From assembly GCA_024635755.1 (NCBI GenBank), contig JAGXIF010000002.1:1-64000 (forward strand): a stretch of 64,000 bases of DNA. The letters are read 5' to 3'. Source of the DNA: Halothiobacillus sp. GTDB lineage: Bacteria > Pseudomonadota > Gammaproteobacteria > Halothiobacillales > Halothiobacillaceae. The notes under the pieces were generated by a model. The model was not told the DNA's origin and did not search any database. It saw nothing but the letters and a program-made list of their open reading frames with translations. Every line of letters starts with the position of its first letter. Position 1 is the stretch's first letter. This document shows positions 7,376 through 14,087 of the stretch, one piece after another. Made by a program: the position numbers and the translations under genes.

Positions 7376-9097
7376 ATGGACGCGATCAACTCGTTTATCC
7401 TGCTCGGCGCCCTGCTGCTGTTTTCCAGCATTCTGGCCAGCATGGCCTCGGCGCGCTTTGGTTTCCCGCTGCTGCTGATCTTCCTCGCGGTGGGGATGCT
7501 CGCCGGGCAGGAGGGTCCAGGCGGGGTCGAGTTCGACGATTTCAAGACCGCCTTTCTGATCGGCAACATCGCGCTGGCCATCATCCTGCTCGACGGCGGG
7601 CTGCGCACCCATATCCGCACCTTCCGCGTGGCCCTCAAGCCCGCCCTATCCCTAGCGACCGTCGGCGTGATGATCACCGCCGGCGGCATCGGTGCGTTCG
7701 CCACCTGGCTGATGGGGTTCGACTGGTACTACGGACTGCTGCTCGGGGCGATCGTGGGCTCGACGGACGCCGCGGCGGTGTTCTCGCTACTCAAGGGCAG
7801 CGGCACCCGGCTCAACGAGCGGGTCGGCTCGACGCTGGAGATCGAATCGGGCATCAACGATCCGATGGCGATCTTCCTCACCATCACGCTCCTCGAAGTG
7901 ATCTCGAGTAGCCAGTCGCTTTTCGACCCTTGGATACTGCTGTTCCTGGTCCAGCAATTCGGCATCGGCGCGGTGCTCGGCGTGGCCTTCGGCTTCATCC
8001 TGCGCGAGACCCTGCGGCGCATCGAGCTGGCCGAGGGCCTGTATGCGCTGCTGATCGCCTCGGGCGGACTGCTGTCCTTCGCCATCATCAACGAGCTCGG
8101 CGGCAGCGGTTTTCTCGGCGTCTACCTCACCGGGCTGGTGATCGGCACGGCGAAGAATCGCGGCACCTTCCATGTGCTGCGCATCATGGATGGTCTAGCG
8201 TGGCTGGCCCAGGCGGGGATGTTCCTGATCCTGGGACTGCTGGTCACGCCGTCAGCGGTGCTCGACCAGATCGTCCCGGCCCTTATCCTGGCGTTCGTCC
8301 TGCTGCTGGTGGCCCGGCCGATCGCCATCTGGATCGGGCTGTGGCCCTTCCACTTCAACTGGCGCGAGACCACCTTCATTGCCTGGGTGGGGCTGCGCGG
8401 CGCGGTACCCATCGTGCTCGCCCTGTTCCCGATGATCTACGGCATCCCTGATGCGGAGCGATTCTTCGAGATCGCCTACGTGGTGGTGATCACCTCGCTG
8501 TTGATCCAGGGCAGCAGCATTTCGCTCGCCGCGCGACTGCTGAAGGTCGAAGTGCCGCCCCAGCCGGAACCCCGGCATCGGGCCGACCTCAACCTGCCCA
8601 TCGAACCCCGGCTGGAAATGGTGCAGTTCGTGGTCGGCGAACATACCGACGCCGACGGCGCCGGGGCGGAGCGGATGCCCTTCGGCGAGTCGGTGTCCAT
8701 CGCGGGTGTGGTGCGCAATCTCGCGCTCCGCAAACCCGAAACGGGCTTCACCTTCCAGCCGGATGATATCGTGCTGACCATCATCCCCGAGGACATGATC
8801 GGTGATCTCAGCCGCTTCTTCTCCGGCGAGCGGCGCAAGAAGACGGCATTGGTCGACCAGACCTTCTTCGGCGCCTTCTCGCTGCGCGGTGGCGCGAAGG
8901 TTGCAGATCTCGCCGCCGTATACGGTATCCGGTCGCCCGAGGAGCTGCGCGAGGCGACGCTCGACGAGGCCATCAAGGCCCTGCTGCGCAACCCGCCGGT
9001 GGTGGGCGATTCGGTCGACCTGGATCGCGTGCGCCTGACGGTGCGCGAGATGGAAGGGCCGACGATCACCCAGGTGGGTTTGAAGTTCCGCGAGTAG
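7376..9097 (+). CDS. nhaP2: Potassium/proton antiporter, NhaP2/CvrA type
   Basis: A 573-aa CPA1-family cation/proton antiporter of the inner membrane, similar in length and layout to CvrA/NhaP2. The first 390 residues contain about 12 membrane segments, with family motifs such as GSTDAAAVFSLL and ESGINDPMAIFLT (transport-site Asp pairs). A cytoplasmic tail follows: a TrkA-C-like segment (about 400-490, AGAERMPFGESVSIAGVVRN) and a CorC-like domain (about 500-573, GVVGDSVDLDRVRLTV region). Such proteins exchange K+ for H+ and help control cell volume and cytoplasmic K+. The start has a TAAGGA ribosome binding site. The next genes on the opposite strand encode CBS and PII-like proteins. Confidence 0.9.
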   Translation: MDAINSFILLGALLLFSSILASMASARFGFPLLLIFLAVGMLAGQEGPGGVEFDDFKTAFLIGNIALAIILLDGGLRTHIRTFRVALKPALSLATVGVMITAGGIGAFATWLMGFDWYYGLLLGAIVGSTDAAAVFSLLKGSGTRLNERVGSTLEIESGINDPMAIFLTITLLEVISSSQSLFDPWILLFLVQQFGIGAVLGVAFGFILRETLRRIELAEGLYALLIASGGLLSFAIINELGGSGFLGVYLTGLVIGTAKNRGTFHVLRIMDGLAWLAQAGMFLILGLLVTPSAVLDQIVPALILAFVLLLVARPIAIWIGLWPFHFNWRETTFIAWVGLRGAVPIVLALFPMIYGIPDAERFFEIAYVVVITSLLIQGSSISLAARLLKVEVPPQPEPRHRADLNLPIEPRLEMVQFVVGEHTDADGAGAERMPFGESVSIAGVVRNLALRKPETGFTFQPDDIVLTIIPEDMIGDLSRFFSGERRKKTALVDQTFFGAFSLRGGAKVADLAAVYGIRSPEELREATLDEAIKALLRNPPVVGDSVDLDRVRLTVREMEGPTITQVGLKFRE

Positions 9098-9129
9098 GCG
9101 TCGGGCCCGACCATGGCGGGCAAGTAGCT

Positions 9130-9540
9130 TCAGTCGTCGGCCAGTTCCAGGATCGAGCCGACGATGTCGCTCATGGTGACGATGCCGGCCAATTCGTCGT
9201 TACGCATTACGATCACCCGGCGGATGGATTGGGAAACCATCAGCCGGGCCGCGTACTTGATCTCCATGCCTTCGGCCACCGAGATGACCGGCTTGCTCAT
9301 CAAGTCGTAAACATTGGCCAGATCGATATCACCCTCCTCGGCGGCGATGGTCTTGAGTATGGAGGTGTGGGTGAGGATGCCGTAAGCGTCGTGGGCGTGC
9401 GCCTTCTCCACCACCAACGACTTGACCCGGCAGCGGCGCATCTCGCAGAGCGCCTCGCGCAAGCTAGCCATCGGTGAAATGGTGGTCACGTCGGTGACCA
9501 TGATGTCCCCCACCAGGCGGGGCGCCTGCTCAGATGTCAT
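9130..9540 (-). CDS. CBS-domain pair protein
   Basis: A 136-aa protein consisting of two CBS motifs (a Bateman module): VGDIMVTDVTTISPMASLREALCEMRR, then DLMSKPVISVAEGMEIKYAARLM. Bateman modules bind adenine nucleotides or similar ligands and act as energy sensors. The start codon overlaps the last 11 bases of the upstream PII-like gene, so the two are translationally coupled. No effector domain is attached, so it probably acts on a partner protein. Confidence 0.85.
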   Translation of the reverse strand: MTSEQAPRLVGDIMVTDVTTISPMASLREALCEMRRCRVKSLVVEKAHAHDAYGILTHTSILKTIAAEEGDIDLANVYDLMSKPVISVAEGMEIKYAARLMVSQSIRRVIVMRNDELAGIVTMSDIVGSILELADD

Positions 9541-9877
9541 CTTTCACGCTCTCCTGGAATCGTTGCATCTGTCCGGTCTCGATGCCGGCGATGTGCTCGA
9601 GTGGCACCGTAAACACGACACCCTTGGAATGCTCCTTAAGTTCGAGTTCCCGGGTCAGCGCCTTCATCACCTTCAGCGACAGCGATCGCTCAAGGACGAA
9701 CAAAAGAACCGACTGGCTGCCCTCGTAAGTCAGGCCGAAGAAGCTCTTCTTCTCCTCGGCACCGATGCCGCGCGCATTGAGCAGGGTGACCCCGACCGCA
9801 CCGGCCTTCTTGGCCACGTCGATGGCCTTATCCTCCATGTCCTCGGCGAGCATGGCGACCAAAACCGAAAACCTCAT
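9530..9877 (-). CDS. PII-like small signalling protein
   Basis: A 115-aa protein resembling the PII/PII-like ferredoxin-fold family: it starts MRFSVLVAMLAEDMEDKAIDVAKKAGAVG, with a loop region around GIGAEEKKSFFGLTYEGSQS and a C-terminal strand with KGVVFTVPLEHIAGIE. The ORF-track start at 10225 is wrong; the ATG at 9877 has an AAGGAG site 8 bases upstream. The T-loop sequence differs from GlnB/GlnK and lacks the uridylylated RGxxYxG motif, so it is unlikely to be a nitrogen PII. It overlaps the CBS gene and diverges from the universal stress gene. PII-like proteins often regulate a nearby transporter through nucleotide binding. Confidence 0.7.
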   Translation of the reverse strand: MRFSVLVAMLAEDMEDKAIDVAKKAGAVGVTLLNARGIGAEEKKSFFGLTYEGSQSVLLFVLERSLSLKVMKALTRELELKEHSKGVVFTVPLEHIAGIETGQMQRFQESVKDDI

Positions 9878-9930
9878 GGCTCCACTCCTTTTTGTCCCGG
9901 CGAACGGGTGCGGTGCGGATACGACCCGAC

Positions 9931-9952
9931 TAATATCGTAGTGATATCGTTG
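9931..9952. promoter_or_regulatory. Tandem 11-bp direct repeat between PII-like and usp genes
   Basis: TAATATCGTAG and TGATATCGTTG lie head to tail in the divergent promoter region. The spacing of one helical turn suits a regulator bound to one DNA face. Regulator unknown. Confidence 0.35.
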
Positions 9953-9983
9953 CCACAACGCTAAGACGGATCGAGGAGTCTCC

Positions 9984-10874
9984 ATGCCCCAGCCCCGGCC
10001 GATATTGATCGCCAGCGACCTGTCGGCGAACAGCAACCTAGCGGTGTCACGCGCCATGCAGCTGGGCCTGGCGACAGGCAGCCCGTTGATCGCACTCAAC
10101 GTAATCCAGGAAGAACCGCTCTGGTGGGTAGTCAAGAGCGGTGACCTCGATCCGGACGAGTTACGCGCCAACCTGCTGCGCGAGGCGATTGCCTGTCTAA
10201 AGGACCAAGCCCGGCAAGCAGCCAAGACGCTCGACGTCGCGCCCCCGGAAATCGACGCACATGCCCGGCTGGGCAGCCCGGCGGCGGTAGTAGCCGAGAT
10301 GGCCGACAGTCATGACTGCAGACTGATCGTCCTCGGGGCTCACGGCCGACACATGGTGCGCGACTGGATTATCGGCACGACTGCCGAGAAGATCGTACGA
10401 GAGAGTGACGTCCCGGTGTTGGTCGGGAGAGTAGAGCCCAGTCATACCTACCATAGGGTATTGGTAGCCGTGGACTTTTCCGATCCCAGCGCGGCCGCCC
10501 TGAGAGCTGCTGCACAGTGGGCCCCGAATGCTCAATTTACCCTGGTGCATGCCTACGAGACCTGGTTCGAGAGCTACATCGATGCGGCCACCTACGAACG
10601 CATCCGCCAAGAGCAGGAGGACGCCCTGCATGAACGGCTGCGCGAATTTTCCCAGGCAAACGGCATAACCCGTGACCACGACCCGGACTACCAGGTCATC
10701 GCGGGGCATCCCGGCACGGCAGTGGTGAAAGCGGCCCTCGATGCCCATGCCGACCTGACCGTCTGCGGCACCCTCGGGGCGACGGGCCTGCGTCGCCTGC
10801 TTCTGGGAAGCGTCGCCCAGCACATCCTGCGCGAATCCCGAAGTGATGTGCTGACCATTCCGCTACGCGGCTAA
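9984..10874 (+). CDS. Tandem universal stress protein (two UspA domains)
   Basis: A 296-aa protein with two UspA folds. Domain 1 (about 1-145) ends with GAHGRHMVRDWIIGTTAEKIV, matching the G-x2-G-x9-G(S/T) nucleotide-binding signature. Domain 2 (about 150-296) has GTLGATGLRRLLLGSVAQHIL. Both domains therefore appear able to bind ATP, as in UspE-type tandem proteins. A GAGGAG ribosome binding site precedes the ATG. It is cytoplasmic and may respond to energy or osmotic stress together with the divergent PII-like/CBS pair. Confidence 0.9.
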   Translation: MPQPRPILIASDLSANSNLAVSRAMQLGLATGSPLIALNVIQEEPLWWVVKSGDLDPDELRANLLREAIACLKDQARQAAKTLDVAPPEIDAHARLGSPAAVVAEMADSHDCRLIVLGAHGRHMVRDWIIGTTAEKIVRESDVPVLVGRVEPSHTYHRVLVAVDFSDPSAAALRAAAQWAPNAQFTLVHAYETWFESYIDAATYERIRQEQEDALHERLREFSQANGITRDHDPDYQVIAGHPGTAVVKAALDAHADLTVCGTLGATGLRRLLLGSVAQHILRESRSDVLTIPLRG

Positions 10875-11001
10875 GCCACCACCGGCGGGCGCCCCGCCCC
10901 CCGGCCGCCGAGTGGTTTGCATGCCCGACCTGGCCTGCTTTATTCCCACATGGTGGGCCCGATATTCACCCGGATCACCGGCACATCGGAGGATGTCACC
11001 C

Positions 11002-11933
11002 ATGAGCCTCGTTATCTACAGCCACCCCGTCTGTCGCAAACACGAGAACGCTCCGGACGTCATGGCGCCGCACCCGGAACGACCCGAACGACTCGATGCG
11101 GTCGAGGCCGCCATCAAGCGCCTGCCTCCCGATGCCTACCAGCGGGTCGAAGCGCCGGCCGCCCGGCAGGAGGACTACGAACTCGCGCACGACCCCCGCT
11201 ACGTCCAGGCGATCTTCGACCAGGCCCCGAGCGAGAATTTTCTGCGGGTGGACGGCGACACCGCCATGAACCCCTACACGCTGGATGCCAGTCGCCGCGC
11301 GGTCGGGGGTGCCATGGCGGCAGTCGACCGGGTACTGGAAGGTCCGGGGAGCGCCGAGCCTTCTGCGCGACCCGCCCCCCGGGTCACCACGCGGCGCCCT
11401 GCCGGCCGGCCGGCTTTTGCATCTTCAACAATATCGTCATCGCCGCCTATCACGCCTTCCACCGGCACGGGATCGAGCGCATCGCTATTGTCGACTTCGA
11501 CGTGCATCACGGCGACGGCACCGAGGAGATCGTCGCCGGCAGCGAGCCGATCTGGTTCTTCTCCTGCTTTCAGCATCCCTTCTACCCCTATTCCGGCATC
11601 CCGCCCTTGGCCGATAACTGCCTACCCGTCGGTCTGGAAAACCTCACCGACGGCAAGGGTTTTCGCCAGGCGATCACCGATTCGGTCTGGTTCGAGCGAC
11701 TGGCCGAGTTCAAGCCGCAGCTGCTGTTGTTCTCCGCCGGCTTCGATGCCCACAAGCAAGACCTGCTGGGCGGTCTGCTCCTTCTGGAAGAGGATTTCGC
11801 CTGGATCACCCGCGAGGTCATCCGGGCAGCGGGCGAGGACGTGCCTGTGGTCTCCCTGCTGGAAGGTGGCTACGACCTCGAAGCGCTTGAGGCCTCGGTC
11901 CTGGCGCATTTGCACGCCCTGAATGACAGCTGA
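11002..11933 (+). pseudogene. Histone deacetylase/AcuC-family amidohydrolase with single-base frameshift
   Basis: Two overlapping frames together encode one complete HDAC-family protein of about 310 aa. Frame 1 gives the N-terminus (MSLVIYSHPVCRKHE, HPERPERLDAV, through AAVDRVLEG). The other frame then gives the catalytic part (AFCATRPPGHHA, FNNIVIAAYHA, IVDFDVHHGDGTEEI, FSAGFDAH, LLEGGYDLEAL). All zinc-binding and catalytic motifs of the family are intact. The switch falls at the GGGG run at 11346-11349; adding one G restores GPGERRAFCA. Start at 11002 has a GGAGGATG leader. The stop overlaps the next gene by 11 bases, so the operon is otherwise intact. It is either a recent null mutation or a sequence error. 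Substrate could be acetyl-protein or acetyl-polyamine. Confidence 0.85.
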
Positions 11934-12537
11934 CGCGGCCACCCATACGCGGGAATTCAACGCACTCGAGACCGAGGTCCGCGCCTGCCGCCTGTGCGCG
12001 CCCGAACTGCCGCTGGGACCACGGCCGGTGTTCATCGCCCGCCCCGAAGCCCGGCTGCTGATCGCCGCCCAAGCCCCGGGGCGGCGCGTCCATGAGACCG
12101 GCCTGCCCTTCAACGATCCCAGCGGGGAGCGACTGCGCGACTGGCTGGGGGTAGACCGCGAGACCTTCTACCATCACCCGGCCATCGCCATCGTGCCCAT
12201 GGGATTCTGTTATCCCGGTACCGGCAAGGGTGGCGACCTGCCGCCGCGCCCGGAATGCGCCCCCACTTGGCGCGAACCGCTGCTGGCCACCATGCCCGCG
12301 ATCGAGACCACCATCGTCATGGGTCGCTACGCGCTCGCCTGGCACCTGGGACTCACCGGCCGCGAGCGCGTCACCGACGTGGTCTCCGCCTGGCGCGCGT
12401 TTGCCCCGCGGCACTTCCCAGTCCCCCATCCCAGTCCGAGCAACAACCGCTGGCTGCGCAACAACCCCTGGTTCGAGCGCGACGTGATACCCGTGCTGCG
12501 GGAGCGTGTCAGCGAATGCCTGCGACAGCAGGACTAG
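11923..12537 (+). CDS. Uracil-DNA glycosylase family protein
   Basis: A 204-aa protein of the uracil-DNA glycosylase superfamily. It begins with a CRLCAPELP segment, then LLIAAQAPGRRVHETGLPFNDPSGERLRDWLG, resembling motif 1 of the family (GxAPGxxE/H...GxPF), and ends with a HPSPSNN motif corresponding to the catalytic HPSPxN loop. It matches the group annotated as uracil-DNA glycosylase-like with few tested members, so base-excision activity is likely but unproven. Its ATG lies inside the last codons of the preceding HDAC-family gene (11-base overlap), implying translational coupling. Confidence 0.82.
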   Translation: MTADAATHTREFNALETEVRACRLCAPELPLGPRPVFIARPEARLLIAAQAPGRRVHETGLPFNDPSGERLRDWLGVDRETFYHHPAIAIVPMGFCYPGTGKGGDLPPRPECAPTWREPLLATMPAIETTIVMGRYALAWHLGLTGRERVTDVVSAWRAFAPRHFPVPHPSPSNNRWLRNNPWFERDVIPVLRERVSECLRQQD

Positions 12538-12619
12538 CACCTCAGCAACGGTGGGGGTAAGCACTGACGCGGCCCTTCGCGCGTGGGACCCGCTTCCACG
12601 CAAACACGCCGCTTACAAG

Positions 12620-12654
12620 AAGGCCCGACCGGGTAGCTGCCTCGGTCGGGCCTT
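12620..12654. terminator. Hairpin between convergent genes
   Basis: AAGGCCCGACC and GGTCGGGCCTT form an 11-bp stem with a 13-nt loop, between the UDG-family gene and the convergent hydrolase gene. An A6 run follows on the plus strand, so neither direction gives a classical T-tail. It is likely still a barrier for both convergent transcripts. Confidence 0.5.
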
Positions 12655-12689
12655 AAAAAATCAAGCTTTCGCCAAACGGCGAGGCGGGA

Positions 12690-13613
12690 TTAGTGCCAGC
12701 CGATGAAGGCGGTGGCCGCATCGGCCGCATCATAGAGAAACAGGTCGCGGAACATGTGGTCCGAACCGGGGACGACCGTCATTTGGACGTGATCGTCCTC
12801 GACCCGCTCTGCCATCTTCTCTTCGAGGTCGGTCACGGTGGTGTCCGCTCCGGCGACGATCACGAGCGTCGGGACGGAGACCTCGCCGAGCACGGTGGGC
12901 GTGTTCATGCGCGGATCGTCACGATAGTAGCTGACCACGCTGGCCGCCTCGGCACGGGTATCCGGGCAGTAGATGAAGTCCATTTCGATGATCTCGTCGC
13001 CCTTGCCCTGCTCGACCAGCGCCTCGGCCTTCTCCAGCAGCGGGGCAAGCTCGGTGTCGTAGTTCGCCTTGTAGTCCTTGGCAGAGTAGCCCTCCGACCA
13101 GGTCTGCGGCGCCAGCAGGACCGCCTTCTCAACCATCGGATCGGCCTGTTCGGCGAGATAACGTGCCACCTGGTTGCCACCACGCGAGTGCCCCAGGACG
13201 GCGAGCCGCTCGGCGCCCTCGCCCTTGAGCCACCCGACCCAGGCGGTCATTTCATCGACGGCATCCTCGTGCTTGTGACGGTGAGTGCTATCGCAGTCGT
13301 ACATACCTTCGCGGGCGTCCTGACCCAAGCTCAGGTTGACCGCCAGCGAGTTGTAGCCGGCATCACGCAGCAATTCCTGCATGCCGCTCATGATCTCCAT
13401 CTGCCCGTGGGCGAGCGTGCCGTGGACCATCAGCACCACGCCATCCTCGACCGAGCTGCCGGGCGCCGTCTCCATGTGCCCGATCAGGGTCATGTCCTCA
13501 TGCTCCAGCTCGACCCGATCGGCCGCCTGGGCCACCGACTGGGTCAGGCCGAACCCGCCGATCAGCGGGAGGCACAACGCCGCCGCGGCCATACGTTTCA
13601 ACGTGCTTTTCAT
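12690..13613 (-). CDS. Exported alpha/beta hydrolase
   Basis: A 307-aa alpha/beta hydrolase with a signal peptide (MKSTLKRMAAAALCLPLIGGFGLTQSVAQA). I use the ATG at 13613, which has a GGGGGAG ribosome binding site, instead of the upstream ORF start. The nucleophile elbow is GHSRGG (near residue 160) and the oxyanion strand is VVLMVHGTLAHG. A late Asp/His pair is visible in VAGADTTVT and PGSDHMF. It is predicted to be periplasmic; substrate unknown. It is convergent with the UDG-family gene and is preceded on its own strand by a candidate sRNA. Confidence 0.82.
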   Translation of the reverse strand: MKSTLKRMAAAALCLPLIGGFGLTQSVAQAADRVELEHEDMTLIGHMETAPGSSVEDGVVLMVHGTLAHGQMEIMSGMQELLRDAGYNSLAVNLSLGQDAREGMYDCDSTHRHKHEDAVDEMTAWVGWLKGEGAERLAVLGHSRGGNQVARYLAEQADPMVEKAVLLAPQTWSEGYSAKDYKANYDTELAPLLEKAEALVEQGKGDEIIEMDFIYCPDTRAEAASVVSYYRDDPRMNTPTVLGEVSVPTLVIVAGADTTVTDLEEKMAERVEDDHVQMTVVPGSDHMFRDLFLYDAADAATAFIGWH

Positions 13614-13782
13614 TGTTATCTCCCCCTTGATGGACCTCGACGCCAAAGTGTAGCCCGCTGCGACGAGTCATGCCCATCCATATAACGCCAAACGATTGCC
13701 AGGCGAACGGAAACGCTGCCTCAAGTTGCCAAGTTGAAAAGGCCCAGACAGGACGCGGAGGGACAAGGCGGATACTGCAGAC
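13614..13782. other. Gene-free stretch upstream of the hydrolase gene
   Basis: This is the 5' flank of the hydrolase gene. I see no convincing ORF, repeat or RNA element here; it must hold the hydrolase promoter but no clear -35/-10 pair stands out. Confidence 0.4.
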
Positions 13783-13993
13783 AAAAAAATGGGCAGGTCG
13801 GTCCCCGAGGGAATCGACCTGCCCGCAAGCTCACCACAGGAGGAGTCAATGAAAACGAAGAAGCATCTCAACGCAACTCACGGCAATACGACCGGGAGGA
13901 AATTCAGGAGTTCCCCGGATCGGGGGGAATCCCGTGAATCGATGCGTCGCCTGGGGTCTGGCTGACTCGACGGCCTCTTCGTCTTCAGGTGAC
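13783..13993 (-). ncRNA. Candidate small RNA with own promoter and intrinsic terminator
   Basis: On the minus strand a consensus TATAAT (14000-14005) with TTTGCA 17 bases upstream would start a transcript near 13993. About 205 bases on there is a textbook intrinsic terminator: GGGCAGGTCG/CGACCTGCCC stem (10 bp, 13791-13824) followed by T7. The predicted RNA has no convincing coding frame on that strand. It contains an internal hairpin (TTCCCC...GGGGAA) and several C-rich unpaired blocks (CTCCTG, TTCCTCCC, CTCCTCC) that could pair with ribosome binding sites, as in sRNAs that block translation. Alternative: the terminator belongs to dnaE2, 270 bases upstream, or the plus-strand 38-aa ORF is the real feature. 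Confidence 0.45.
13791..13824 (-). terminator. Intrinsic terminator with T7 tail
   Basis: A perfect 10-bp stem GGGCAGGTCG/CGACCTGCCC, with three further inner G-C pairs, is followed on the minus strand by A then seven T residues. It acts on leftward transcripts from the candidate sRNA or dnaE2. Confidence 0.75.
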
Positions 13994-13999
13994 GGACGA

Positions 14000-14028
14000 A
14001 TTATAGCGGCACGTTATGCAAATGCAAA
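14000..14028 (-). promoter_or_regulatory. Leftward sigma70-type promoter of the candidate sRNA
   Basis: On the minus strand TTTGCA (or TTGCAT with 16 bp) is followed after 17 bp by a perfect TATAAT. No annotated gene starts just downstream, which is why an RNA gene is proposed. Confidence 0.5.
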
Positions 14029-14087
14029 CGTTTCGCATTGCTGTTTGCGTGACGTTTCGATAACGGCCGACACGCCCGCGGCCGGGC

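Noticed and set aside
9530-9877. GlnB/GlnK nitrogen regulator
   Set aside because: The T-loop lacks the uridylylated Tyr motif and no amtB is adjacent.
11341-11352. Programmed -1 frameshift in the HDAC gene
   Set aside because: No X-XXY-YYZ slippery heptamer and no clear downstream pseudoknot; an indel explains it better.
13783-13993. 6S RNA
   Set aside because: The ends do not pair into the long rod with a central bubble expected for 6S RNA.
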